64,000 bases of DNA from Bisporella sp. PMI_857 (taxonomy: Eukaryota; Ascomycota; Leotiomycetes; Helotiales; Helotiaceae), in assembly GCA_021307315.1 (NCBI GenBank), contig JAJSPD010000106.1:55144-119143 (forward strand). The letters are read 5' to 3'. Position numbers and translations under genes: made by a program. Numbering within the stretch: the first letter of the stretch is position 1; each line of letters opens with the position of its first letter. The notes below the pieces were generated by a model, which was not told the origin of the DNA, ran no database searches, and saw nothing but the letters and a program-made list of their open reading frames with translations. Below, in pieces: positions 53,388-62,905 of this stretch.

Positions 53388-55824
53388 CGGCAAATATCTC
53401 AAATACCATCATTTTTTTGCCAAATATCTCATATACCACTTCTATGGTATTTCAGATATACGGCAACAAATACATGGTATATGAGATATTTGGCAACACG
53501 CACTGTAAAGCCTGTAATACAGGCGTTATAAGCCTAAATCAATATCATTCTGTCTAACTCTCTATTCTTCAGTTTCCATTCCATATTCTCTTCCAGACCT
53601 TGTAGCGTATCGTAAAGGTAATACAATATCGACCAGATCCTGATTCACAAATATTTCGCTATTGACCTCTGAAAGCTCGCTGTCGCTATCCAGTTGATCA
53701 ACCTCCTCTATTTGTATGCCCAATTCTCGATCAAGGCGCTCTTCCTCTTCTTCATCCTCATCCTCTCTATCCTCTCCTTCATCCTCTTCTTCATCCTCTC
53801 CTTCATCTTCTCCTTCATCTTCTCCTTCATCCTCTCCTTCATCCTCAGATTGTAGCCATTCCCAGGCTCGTTGTCGACGTCCACTAGCAACAGGCTGGTT
53901 CGTACAACGACGACGATTATGACCCCAATCAAGGCAATTTCCACAGCGCGTTTGCCTTCTATTCCAAGTGCCTTTGAGTATTCGTTTAGATCGAGGTCGA
54001 CCGATTGACTTTCGTACTATAGGAGGTTGAATTGAATTATCGCGGGGTAGGTCTATCATCGATACTGGTAATAATGAACGTCGATAAGTTTTGCGATATT
54101 CCTCAGCTGTAAACCAATCGACAAAATAGTCAATTGGATCAATACGAAGAATCCTTGCAGCTGCAATTGCGTGAGAACAGGGCGATTGAAACTGATAAAA
54201 ATCTGTACAGTCGCAAAGCTTTTTATCGAAATCAACCACCCACTTACGGCTTGTTTCTGGATCCTCAACTTGTGCAATACTATTGCTCGAAGGATAAACG
54301 CGATATCGATGAGAAGCTTTCAAATAAGCTTTAAATTTGGCCATAGGTACGTCGGCGAGGCTCTCAGCTTTGCTTCCTTCTGTCTGTCTTTTATACCACG
54401 TTTCTAGAGTCGAAAGATAAATTCCATCTAACAATCGAAGAGGAGGCATCTGGCGATATTTATTCCAAGCTGAATTTAAAGACTCAACAATATTCGAAGT
54501 GTTGTGGCCAAATTGGGGGTATTGCGAGTAAGCTTTAGTCCAAAGCTTGTTGTCGATATCAGAAAGGTAATTGAACGCGTCGATACTCAACTCTCTTATT
54601 TTCATCATTTCAGCTTGAAACAACTGAGGTGTTTTTGCTTCACATGCTCTCCAGAACAATGGCCTTATTCTATTACCAAATCTTTGCTGTAAGTTATCCG
54701 CAATATGCTGACAGCAATGAAGATGAATAGCGTCAGGAAATAGCTCTGCAACAGCGTTTGCCATTCCTTTCTCACGATCAGAAATGAAAGTATGCTGGCC
54801 TTGTAAAGTAACAGGGAAAGCAAGCTTAAGGTGATGTAAAAACCACCTCCACCAATATTGGTCTTCAACAGGTACTAATCCCCAGGCTAAAGGAACAACC
54901 TTCTCGTTGGCGTCGATTCCACAGCAGATCATCAATATCATACGATACCGAGATTTTGTATGAGTTCCATCAATAGCAAAGAACTGACGGATATACCTAG
55001 AAGCTTTACGAAGAGGGCCTGGAGCAAAAAAAGCTGCTTGGAATACTCCATCCGCCTGCGTTTGAAGTGCAGCGTAATTGCTTTCGTCGGCTTCTTTGAA
55101 CCTCTCAATATAGCCAGGAAACAGCGCAAATGATTCAGTTTCATCACCATAAAGCTCCTCCAAAACAGCTTGTTTAACGCGGTACGCTTGAAGGTAAGGG
55201 ATATTGTTGAAAAATTGAAGGCGTTCATTCGACTGAATTTGTTTGGGAGTAATATCAGGATTATCAACAATCGACGCTCGATGATGAGGTATTATAAACT
55301 TCAAATTATTCGTATTTGAAGCTGTGAAGTGATTTGTAGGAAAACAAGTATGAGGTTCCAGGTGAGTTATTACTACGCCTTTCTTCTTAGAATCAACAGC
55401 TCTAATTCTGAATTTGCAAATATTCGCAGTGCGGCATACAATATTGAAGCGTTGTTTGTCGGAATGAGTAGCTTTCCATGATTCAGAATTATTTGCAACA
55501 AAATCTTTTATTGCTTCTTTTGCTAACGTAATATTAGAAAAATTATCACCGACGTGGAGTGCCATAGCTATAATGAAGTTACAAAAGGAAGGATAATCGA
55601 TAATATACGAATATTTGTTGTGCGTCAGGTGCTCTAGTCTCTTGGCGCAACGTACGAGACCTTGAAATACAATATTTCTCATATACCATCGTTTTGTTGA
55701 TAGGTATCTGAAATACCACTGTTTTGCGCCAAGAGACAAATGGTGGTATATGAGATATTCGGCAAAAAAAGTATGGTATATGAGATATTTGGCAAAAAAA
55801 TGATGGTATTTGAGATATTTGCCG
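53388..55824 (-). mobile_element. MULE-2, autonomous type (2,437 bp, TSD TATTATTAA)
   Basis: The ends are inverted repeats of about 50 bp starting CGGCAAATATCTCAAATACC, flanked by TATTATTAA at 53379-53387 and 55825-55833. Further ATATCTCATATACCA modules lie inside. It encodes an uninterrupted transposase on the minus strand and is the best candidate for the active source of the MULE family here. Confidence 0.94.
53562..55565 (-). CDS. MULE-2 transposase (667 aa), intact
   Basis: The ATG at 55565 starts MALHVGDNFSNITLAKEAIK; the open frame extends upstream to 55739 only through the terminal repeat. A FAR1-like DNA-binding domain comes first (FNIVCRTANICKFRIRAVDS). The MULE DDE core follows: FFAIDGTHTKSRYR (Asp), FISDREKGMANAV with HCCQHIADNLQQ (Asp), and NIVESLNSAWNKYR (Glu). 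The SWIM zinc finger is complete (LCDCTDFYQFQSPCSHAIAA), and a CCHC knuckle (CGNCLDWGHNRRRC) follows. The C-terminus has an EDEG repeat tract and an acidic tail. No internal stops. Domain order is typical of fungal Hop/Mutator-like transposases. Confidence 0.93.
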   Translation of the reverse strand: MALHVGDNFSNITLAKEAIKDFVANNSESWKATHSDKQRFNIVCRTANICKFRIRAVDSKKKGVVITHLEPHTCFPTNHFTASNTNNLKFIIPHHRASIVDNPDITPKQIQSNERLQFFNNIPYLQAYRVKQAVLEELYGDETESFALFPGYIERFKEADESNYAALQTQADGVFQAAFFAPGPLRKASRYIRQFFAIDGTHTKSRYRMILMICCGIDANEKVVPLAWGLVPVEDQYWWRWFLHHLKLAFPVTLQGQHTFISDREKGMANAVAELFPDAIHLHCCQHIADNLQQRFGNRIRPLFWRACEAKTPQLFQAEMMKIRELSIDAFNYLSDIDNKLWTKAYSQYPQFGHNTSNIVESLNSAWNKYRQMPPLRLLDGIYLSTLETWYKRQTEGSKAESLADVPMAKFKAYLKASHRYRVYPSSNSIAQVEDPETSRKWVVDFDKKLCDCTDFYQFQSPCSHAIAAARILRIDPIDYFVDWFTAEEYRKTYRRSLLPVSMIDLPRDNSIQPPIVRKSIGRPRSKRILKGTWNRRQTRCGNCLDWGHNRRRCTNQPVASGRRQRAWEWLQSEDEGEDEGEDEGEDEGEDEEEDEGEDREDEDEEEEERLDRELGIQIEEVDQLDSDSELSEVNSEIFVNQDLVDIVLPLRYATRSGREYGMETEE

Positions 55825-57020
55825 TATTATTAAAGCTTGGTTTCAAAAATTGGAGATTCCTGAAATTAAGGCTATCAAACCAGAGAATCGTTGGAATATG
55901 GACGAAGCTGGTATAATGGAAGGTCAAGGATCCAATGGGCTAGTAGTAGGAAGTGTCAATCGACGTTTTCTTCAAAGAAAACAGCCTGGTTCTAAAGCGT
56001 GGACATCCTTTATCGAATGCATTTCTGCTAAAGGGGTAGCAATTTCTCCATTAGTCATGTTTAAAGGCAAAACAGTTCAACGACAACGGTTTCCTACTAA
56101 TTTGGATACTTTTAAGGATTGGAAGTTTACTGCAACTGAAAACGGCTGGACATCTGATGAAACAGCCTTAGAACGGCTGACGAAAGTGTTTATTCCTTAC
56201 ACTACTCCAAACAATCCTAAAGAGCCTCAACTACTTAATTTAGACGGACATGGAAGTCATGAAACAACAGATTTGATGTATAAGTGCTTTCAGCACAATA
56301 TACACTTGTTATTTCTACCACCACATACATCTCATGTATTACAACCTTTGGATTTGTCCATTTTCTCTCCTTTAAAGGAATCATGCCGCAAAGAAGTTAG
56401 TTACTTAAGCCTTATGACTGATTCTACACCGATTGGAAAGCGAAACTTTCTGATTTGCTATCAGAAAGCTCGCCAGGAGAGTTTAGCCAAAAAGAATATC
56501 CAAAGTGGTTGGAAAGTTACAGGCTTATGGCCAAAAAATATATCCAAGCCACTTATGAGCCGTTTGCTATTAGAATATAGTAATAAGGCCGTTCAACCAA
56601 CTCAACAAGACGTTATTAAAGAAGCAGGACTAGTATGGAATGAAAATATATCACTAGTTGTTTGGCATACCCCTAAAAGATCAAAAGATCTACGTTTACA
56701 AACTGAAACAGTTTCTAAATTGAGCGAAGCCGATATGCCAACTTGTCGACAGCTCTTTAGGAAAATTGTGAAAGGATTTGATAAAAGGGACTACGCGTTA
56801 GGGTAATCAGAGCTTCGAATCAAGCAATTGGAAACTAGATTAGAGCAATTGGCACCTAGAAAAAAAAAGAAGGTTCAAACTAGTCCAAATTCGAGGTTTG
56901 CAGATATTAAGGCTATTAAGGAAGCTCAAATCAAGGCGGGAGACCGTGAAATTGAAGAAGACTCTGATTCTACTTTAGATTCACTGTCTATAGGCGATTG
57001 TATAGAAGTTGAGGAACCAT

Positions 57021-57224
57021 AGAGTTATTAGGGTTGTAGTAGTAGTAGTAGTAGTAGTTTTATTACGCCCGGCTAAGCCTAGAGGGCCCTAGTCTATATT
57101 ACATAATATACATTTCCTTCGGTTTCCAATGCCTCCTTCAGCCCATACAAAATTGCCTCTGCCGATATTTTCCACTTTCAGTAGTACATAGTCAACGAGA
57201 TCTCGTGCATGATTAGTAACAGAT
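57021..57224. other. Spacer with (GTA)n microsatellite
   Basis: TAGTAGTAGTAGTAGTAG at about 57035-57057, then unique sequence up to the LINE-C fragment. No gene. Confidence 0.5.
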
Positions 57225-58480
57225 TAATTTGAAGTTAATTCCTCCAAGTGTTCAGTGTCCTATCGTCGGCGATTGAAGCGAGGCCTGCTGGGGACACGAG
57301 AGTGATATAGGGTTAGTCGGGATAGTTAGGATAAGGAATAAAATGGGGTGTGCTGTTGCAGCGAGTTAGCTGCCTGTTCTAGTTCTTTGTTTAGGCGTCC
57401 TGTAGCAATAGCAAACTTGATCGTTGTTCACACAGCGTTTATATTTGGTGCCCATTTTCCTGGGTCAGATAAAGCTTTTCCTCCGAGGTAGAAAGAAAGA
57501 TTGCCTCTTCTTGTGTCTGTTTGTGCTACCATTTGCGTACGGTAAGTGTCCCATCTCGTGCATCGGAAAAGAAAGTGCTTGACGGTTTCTGTAGCCTGTC
57601 CGCAAGCACATTGGTCAGATTCCGCCGCTCCAATACGATGAAGGTACCCGTTCAAGTGTATCATTCCTGTACGAAGCTGTGCTAACACGCTCGCTTCTTT
57701 CCGATTAAGGCTGTCATATAAAGTACGAGTATGTCTTCCTGGCAGTGCAGTATCTATTTCTTTAGAGTACTTTCCTACTGTGTCGGGTAGTGTTCTTGTT
57801 GCTTTTTCTGCATTTCTTTTGCTTATAGTTGTGGATTTAGCTTGATAGCATTGCTTTTGCGGTGTTCGGCCTGGTTCGGTGGCTTGTTGTGCGGCTTCTT
57901 TTGCTTTTTTGCTTAGCTCGAGGCTTTCTTGAGACGGGATCCATATTGTACGAATAGAGTTGCCTCTTTCCCTGAGCGTAGAAACTGCTTCGTAAATTTC
58001 TTTAATACTAGTTTGCCCTGATTGATGCTTTGGTTGGTTCGTTGCTAGCAGAGCTCCTTGGTTGCTTGAAAAAATCGCGATTTGCCTTCCTATTAAGTCC
58101 GGTGATAACTGTTTCATTGCCATCGCTATCGCTGCAAGTTCGGCCGTGTACGGGTTCTGTTCCGTTCTTGCTCCTAATGTAACTGAAAATACGCTTGGTT
58201 CTCTAATGCCGAGCGTGTCGTGAATAGCTCCGCCTATCCCAACTATTCCTTTCTTTGCGGACGAGCTTGTCGCAATTCGAACCCCGTGAGCAGTAACGTG
58301 CACCGCTTCTTCTGTACTGAAATCCAGTGTAGTAGTGAGTCGATTTTCCCACGGCGCTATTATATAAGGCCGAATAACTTCCATCCTGTCTGTTGGCGTG
58401 TTCTGATGCGCGCGAGCTATTTTCTGCAATGGCGACATGAATCTCCGGCGTTCTTTGACGTTTAGCTTTGTGCCTTTTGT
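57225..58480 (-). mobile_element. LINE-C fragment, 5'-truncated, minus strand
   Basis: The 3' UTR (57225-57345) matches 52100-52215 of LINE-C; the C-terminal coding part follows. Truncation falls at about 58480. The copy is less decayed than the LINE-C at 46861. Confidence 0.85.
57428..58438 (-). pseudogene. LINE-C ORF2 C-terminal part (RNase H-like region)
   Basis: The frame reads PYTAELAAIAMAMKQL, FSSNQGALLATNQP, GRHTRTLYDSLNRKEASVL, LHRIGAAESDQCACGQATET and HFLFCRWD-like HFLFCTR sequence; it parallels 51034-52016 of LINE-C without that copy's stops. It ends at TGA 57428-57430, where LINE-C has Arg, which fits CGA to TGA. Past the stop the frame continues about 30 codons, as in LINE-C. Endonuclease and RT are missing. 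Confidence 0.85.
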
Positions 58481-58493
58481 ATGTCATTACTAT

Positions 58494-58902
58494 TGTTACG
58501 GGCTTGGTATTGTACTACACGTGACCGTAACGACCCGTAATACCCCCTTTCCACCACACAAGCACCCCGTACGAGCCGTAACCTACAGCTCTATTAGCTA
58601 CATATGATCAAATAAGGAGCGAAGGCTATCTACGCGTACGAAGGTAAGCATGTGGGCATGTGTACGTGTCAGGACGTCACGTACAATAGGTGGCCATGCG
58701 TGCATGTCAGGAGTTCACGTGTCACCCTGGTCGTATCACCTCCAACCCAAAAAAAAGCAACTCCAGGAATCAGCCACTGTCCTATTTGAATTCATTAAGC
58801 TATTGTAGCTCTCTGAATGTCGAACCTTCCAATTAGTTAACAGAAATCATCATTTTTTCCAGTGTGTTGCCCACGTGACCACTGGATCACGATCCCGTGA
58901 CA
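58494..58902. mobile_element. Candidate solo LTR (409 bp, 4-bp flanking repeat CTAT)
   Basis: It begins TGTTACGGGCTTGG and ends ATCCCGTGACA, so the ends are TG...CA and partly inverse. CTAT lies on both sides (58490-58493 and 58903-58906). There is no second copy in the window, and the duplication is only 4 bp, so this is weaker than the other LTRs. Confidence 0.5.
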
Positions 58903-58906
58903 CTAT

Positions 58907-59658
58907 CACGTGATTTGGCAAACTTTGCGCCTAACCAAATCTTTATCGGGTTACAGCTCGGCGGGTGTAGAAAAAACTTCCGTGGGTGTAGAAAATTTTT
59001 ACCCTGTAACGCTAAGCAAGGCCCCTCTAGCTGTAGGAAGGCATATTTTGAGCATATGCTTGGGCAATTTCTTAGTTAAATTATAATATTAAGCTTAATG
59101 TTTAAGCAATTAAAAAATAATAATATAACAAGCTAAAAGAAATTGAATTATGCATATGCCAAAAAAATGGGAGGAAAAAGAAAAAGGAAAAAAAAGGGGT
59201 TGAAGCTACATATATTAAAAAAAAGAGAAGTATTCTTCAACATATGCAGAACTTATGCTTCACACATTTGCACTATATTCTTGAGAAATTTTTCTATTGA
59301 AAACAAACTTTCTAGTTATTTACTATTTCAATAAAGGCCAAAATGTCTATTTCTGTAAATGAGAACGTATTACGATGGGTAAATGGCTTGCCAGTAAGTA
59401 ATAATAGGTTGAAGATGTCTTACATATGTTTTGCATATGCTGACCTTATGTTAATAATATAGATTCAAGAAGCTTCTTTAAATGAGAATAATGAAGTTGC
59501 TCAAAGGAGCAATCATTCATTTTGTCGCTCAGAGTTTAGTGGTTCTTTCGAAGGAAGTGAATTAGAGCCTGATATTCTTGATATGGGTGGCCTTCACCTG
59601 CTTATATGTTGTTGTTATAGAGTCTCCAACCCTAAACTTGCCGGTCCCATTGACTGCA
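58907..59658. other. AT-rich non-coding stretch before the BED-hAT fragment
   Basis: No gene is supported. The purine-rich stretch at 59160-59230 is low complexity. Coding-like sequence just before 59578 (SFCRSEFSGSFEGSELEPDI) may be an upstream exon of the hAT fragment. Confidence 0.45.
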
Positions 59659-60205
59659 ATGTCAACGTCAACGTCACTTACACCATCTCCTGCCCCTACC
59701 TCATCACCCGCGCCTACGTCGCCTGCCTCAACGCCATCACATACCCCTACCTCATTTTCTGTCCCAGTTCAATATCACGAACATCCGGATGAGTTTGTTC
59801 AGGACCGTATCACGTACGTGAAACGCGCAATAATCGCAAATAAGGGATGTCGTCTAGGGTCATCACACATCTGGAAGTACGGTCTCCAATACATTCAAGG
59901 TAGTGACAAGAAAGAGGTGTATTACTGCCACGAGTGTATGGTTGGAAAGTACAAGCAAGAATTATTTGTTATCAATGGTACTTCTAGGATCAGAAATCAT
60001 CTCGAGCAGAAGCATCAGATTGATTCCCAGAGTGGCATCAGGAGGAATAGTCCTACGCAGAAGTCTGTACTTGATCAACAAAAGGATGCGGCTGCTTCCA
60101 GTACCTTCTTCTGGAAGGACTCGGTTGAGAAGTTCAAAGAGCTTCTAATCCGTTGGATTGTATACTGCCATATTGCCTTTTTTCAATTAGAGAATCAGTA
60201 TTTTT
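59659..60205 (+). pseudogene. hAT transposase N-terminal fragment with BED zinc finger
   Basis: ATG 59659 opens a Ser/Thr/Pro-rich N-terminus. A BED-type finger follows (YYCHECMVGKYKQELFVING, then RIRNHLEQKHQ: C..C...H....H) and then FKELLIRWIVYCHIAFFQLE, the usual start of the hAT catalytic region. Family sequence stops at about 60200 and unrelated sequence follows to the stop at 60265. The catalytic domain and hATC are absent. Confidence 0.82.
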
Positions 60206-60290
60206 CCTTTCCCCCTTGTACTACTTCAGCCTCATTCTTGGCGGTCTTGTTGGTCGGACCGGTCTGACAGACCGGTTATTATGTAAGCAG

Positions 60291-60332
60291 CTGGTCTGGT
60301 CTGGTCTGGACCCCCAGACCAGACCAGACCAG
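60291..60332. repeat. Perfect 19-bp hairpin of GGTCT/AGACC repeats
   Basis: CTGGTCTGGTCTGGTCTGG pairs with its exact reverse complement across a 4-base loop. A second short palindrome (ACCGGTCTG / CAGACCGGT) lies about 30 bases upstream. Confidence 0.8.
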
Positions 60333-60440
60333 ACCATTCTGATCACTGCTTCAGACGTAGCGAAAAGTCTTACTTGCCCTGAATCCTGTACGGAAAATCG
60401 GAGCTTAACGAGGGTTGCTGCAAAGCTTACGCGTTGTGTA

Positions 60441-60617
60441 CAGTCAAACCTGGTTATATCGGAACTCGTTATATCGGAAACCTCTGTATATCGGAATGAA
60501 CCTTGGATCCTCCGAGCTTTAAGTAGCTATAATGGACCTCGTTATATCGGAAACCTCTATAACTATATCGGAAGGTTGGTTGGGCACCGAGCGTTCCGAT
60601 ATAACCAGGTTTGACTG
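60441..60617. mobile_element. Pogo-type MITE (177 bp, TA duplication)
   Basis: The ends CAGTCAAACCTGGTTATATC and the exact inverse are flanked by TA at 60439-60440 and 60618-60619. ATATCGGAA repeats fill the inside. The end resembles that of the pogo element at 34183 (CAGTAAAACCTGGCTATAAG). Confidence 0.9.
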
Positions 60618-60624
60618 TACTACC

Positions 60625-61083
60625 TCAGTCATCAACCCATCTCCATTTCTCGCTGCCGTCACTCCTGGCGGTAATCAGTTACTCGGGGAGGTCTCTCCTA
60701 CTAGGGCGCCTACAACCGCCACACAATCTGTATCACCTCGGAGCCGTTTCGGTCTTTTTCAATTGACAAATGCGCTTAGTGAGGAAGAGCTCCGTTAGGG
60801 GGGTGTTGACATTGTTGCGATTCATGGAATCACTAGAGATTATGAAAGAACTTGGACTCATCCAGAAGGGGCTCTCTGGCTGAAAGACTTCCTTCCCAAC
60901 GATCTTTCGGTTCTCACCCAAGTATTTTCATTCGGCTGTAACGCCCAAGTCAAATTCAGCTTGTCCAAGGCGAGGCTGGATGACTTTGCCCGTTCACTAC
61001 TTCAAGCTCTTAATATAGTACGAAAAGGAAAGGCATGTTTGATTAACTTCACCTTGATCGTTAATAGGGATAGATCTATTGGA
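60625..61083 (+). pseudogene. Fragment of an NLR-associated alpha/beta-hydrolase (SERAC1-like) gene
   Basis: After a Ser/Pro-rich lead, the frame reads SRFGLFQLTNALSEEELR, then TAG at 60796-60798, then VDIVAIHGITRDYERTWTHP, WLKDFLPNDL, VFSFGCNAQVKFS and LDDFARSLLQAL. This order matches the lipase-like domain that precedes NACHT in many fungal NLR-like proteins (DIVAIHG...TWTH....WL.DFLP). The Ser nucleophile region (HSLGG) should follow but is replaced by unrelated sequence ending at TAG 61081-61083. It is a broken remnant. Confidence 0.7.
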
Positions 61084-61612
61084 TAGAGAAATTTGACTAC
61101 TTATAAACCAGAATCTGCAATCAAGAGTTTTGGTGTTTATTTGCCATAGTATGGGCGGCCTTGTTATAAAGCAGGTGAGACTTTGTCAAGACTTCGATGC
61201 TAAAGAATGAACTTGTCGCTATATTTCGACTTTTCTAGCCCCGAGATTCATTACCCATCCTTTGACAACTAGGGAGTTAGAGAGTCAGTTCTGACTTTTC
61301 TAGGCTCTTGTAATTGCTCGACTTGACTCCAACCTTTAATACCGGAAGATGCAATGTGGCAGCGACGGTTCAAATGGGCTTATTCTGGCATACTTCTCTG
61401 GGATGGCCGATATCAGAATTATGTTATTTAGGAGCAAAAATTGGCATATCATTAAGCATAGCATTAACGGCCGACAGGAAACCCCTCTATTCTATGTCTT
61501 ACCAACAGTAACCATCCTAACTGCTGAAAACGGACATAAGTAAAAACTGGTCAGCCAGCCGGTTTCGGCTTTAGCTATTTGCTGGACGCGTACACCGGTA
61601 CGAAATGGCTGA
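61084..61612. other. Intergenic, no gene recognised
   Basis: The frames at 61314-61511 and 61349-61543 have no recognisable features. Confidence 0.4.
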
Positions 61613-61614
61613 TA

Positions 61615-61838
61615 CAGTAAAACCTGGCTATAAGCATGGCCTCCGGACCGAGGGTTATATGCTTATAGACCAGGATATGCTTATGTCCAGGTGCACGTGA
61701 CCGTGGCTTACAATTTACCTCGCATTGTTAGCACAATCAGACATACGTAGTTAATAAGTTCACTAAAAGTAAAGAGCGTTTTTTCACTTCTAAAAGCTTT
61801 TACTTCTGAAAATAGCTCTCAATCGTACGTTGCTTCCT
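61615..61838 (-). mobile_element. Second pogo copy, left end, cut by the gypsy insertion
   Basis: CAGTAAAACCTGGCTATAAG, with TA before it, matches the pogo element at 34183. It continues in parallel to the last codons of the transposase gene (34765 equivalent), where gypsy LTR sequence starts. The LTR-like insertion of the other copy is absent here. The rest of this copy should lie beyond the window. Confidence 0.9.
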
Positions 61839-62191
61839 TGTTACGGTCCTATTGGCTGATCCAATATAGATAGAAGATCTTGGTCCGGGGTTTGTTGGTC
61901 TGGAGAGAAGTAGGTATATCACATATAAGACTAGATCCCAATAACAAGTATACTATTGAAGAATACTATTTGAGTTGAGCACGAAGCTCCTATCTTACTG
62001 GGAAAGCTATCTACTTATATAGGGCTTCGTGGGGTTGGATCATTGAAGAACAATGATCCGTTGGATCATGGATCATTCGTGAGCCATGATCCATCACGTG
62101 ACCTTCCCACCCCAGGGGTTCTCTGTGTAAGCCAGGCTTACCGAGCCTCAGGCCCCTAAGGCATAAGTCCTGTTTAGCGATGCGCGTAACA
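61839..62191 (-). repeat. 3' LTR of the gypsy element (353 bp)
   Basis: On the minus strand it runs from TGTTACGCGCATCGC to GGACCGTAACA. It matches the solo LTR at 37214-37532, and the TATATAAGTAGATAGCTTTC block (minus strand) is a likely promoter. Confidence 0.92.
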
Positions 62192-62203
62192 CTATCCCCC
62201 ATC
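62192..62203 (-). promoter_or_regulatory. Polypurine tract next to the 3' LTR
   Basis: On the minus strand GATGGGGGATAG directly precedes TGTTACG of the LTR, as expected for the primer of plus-strand DNA synthesis. Confidence 0.8.
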
Positions 62204-62281
62204 TAGGTTTAGCGTGTCCACATGCTTAAGTAGGTCAAGGAAATATCGCTGGTGGCCGCATGGCCGTCCTTCCTTTCCATC

Positions 62282-62905
62282 ATGACAACCAAACGAAACG
62301 CTGACTGTCTGGATCCTGAAGTGTCGCGAAAAGACATAGAAAGAAAAGATCTGAAAAGACGAATAATTCTGACTGGCGAAGAAATGATTCCGTGTACTGC
62401 TTGCGAGAAGAAGCATGCTCGGGATAGACGTCCCATACAGTGTATAAAGGCTGAGGGGTCAACTCGTTGCTCAGAATGCGTAAGACGAGCACTCTCAGGA
62501 TGTGATGCTGGAGGTCCTGCTCCTAGAGACTGGGTTTCTCTGGACAAAGCGAAAGAGGAGATCGAGGACAAGATGAGTCAGGCTGAGGACGAACTGTCCG
62601 CTGCCATGGCTCGAGTAAAGCGGTTGCAGCTGCAACGCCGCTTTTTGCGTGATAGGGAGAAAGAGATGTTGCGTCGTGGTTTGGCATCTCTGGATGAGCT
62701 TGATGCTCTGGAGGCGGAAGAGAGGCTGGCTGCCGAGGCAGATCAAGGAAGTGAAAGCCAGGAGGCTCGCGCGGAACTTGTCCCTACAGGTTCCTTCGAC
62801 CTTGATGCGTATACTTTTCCTTCTCCTGGGAATGTTTTCTGGGCGTCGCATCTGGAGCCCTTGGATATTGACGGTGGAACTCCTCAAGCATCTCAGGGCA
62901 GTTGA
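62282..62905 (+). CDS. Antisense ORF in the gypsy 3' region (207 aa)
   Basis: The ATG at 62282 starts MTTKRNADCLDPEVSRKDIE; the stop is TAG-type at 62903-62905. A Cys/His-rich segment (PCTACEKKHARDRRPIQC...RCSECVRRALSGC) resembles a small zinc-binding or degenerate Zn2Cys6-like module. A long coiled coil follows (DKMSQAEDELSAAMARVKRL, LRDREKEMLRRG) and then an acidic tail. It is transcribed opposite to pol and overlaps the chromodomain end of pol by 122 bases. I recall similar proteins annotated as hypothetical in many ascomycetes, but cannot check this here. It may regulate the element. Confidence 0.75.
   Translation: MTTKRNADCLDPEVSRKDIERKDLKRRIILTGEEMIPCTACEKKHARDRRPIQCIKAEGSTRCSECVRRALSGCDAGGPAPRDWVSLDKAKEEIEDKMSQAEDELSAAMARVKRLQLQRRFLRDREKEMLRRGLASLDELDALEAEERLAAEADQGSESQEARAELVPTGSFDLDAYTFPSPGNVFWASHLEPLDIDGGTPQASQGS

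Larger units (their letters stand above)
52975..56806 (+). pseudogene. psq/CENP-B-type DDE transposase, interrupted by a MULE
   Basis: The first part (52975-53387) has a psq-type helix-turn-helix (RSVRRAALEYGVPRSTLTDK) and a CENP-B-like HTH (LTEWILVQESLGLSPTHVEI, RFLKRNP-like WIRAFLKRNP). The second part (55834-56806) has the DDE core: RWNMDEAGIMEG, LLNLDGHGSHET and HVLQPLDLSIFSPLKE, so all three Asp are present, and a C-terminal region ending DKRDYALG. Removing MULE-2 and one copy of its 9-bp duplication joins DII to KAWFQKLEIP in frame with no stop. The gene was therefore intact, or nearly so, when the MULE landed. Confidence 0.9.
52581..57020 (+). mobile_element. Pogo-type element with psq-HTH transposase, split by MULE-2; right end not found
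   Basis: The probable left end, TTA-CCTCAGGCACTCAGGCCAT (52578 onward), matches the ends of the 685-bp MITE at 17431. CTTCGAA-type repeats follow to 52700. The coding part is 52975-53387 plus 55834-56806. No inverted match for the left end was seen before the LINE fragment at 57225, so the right end is lost or diverged. Confidence 0.65.

Noticed and set aside
55566..55739. N-terminal extension of the MULE-2 transposase
   Set aside because: The added residues are translated from terminal-repeat modules; MALHVGD at 55565 aligns with the MULE-1 start.
59143..59334. 63-aa Lys-rich frame
   Set aside because: Low-complexity A-rich sequence with no features.
62252..62281. Upstream GTG start for the antisense gypsy ORF
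   Set aside because: GTG is not a usual start in fungi; ATG at 62282 is in frame and directly precedes the coherent protein.
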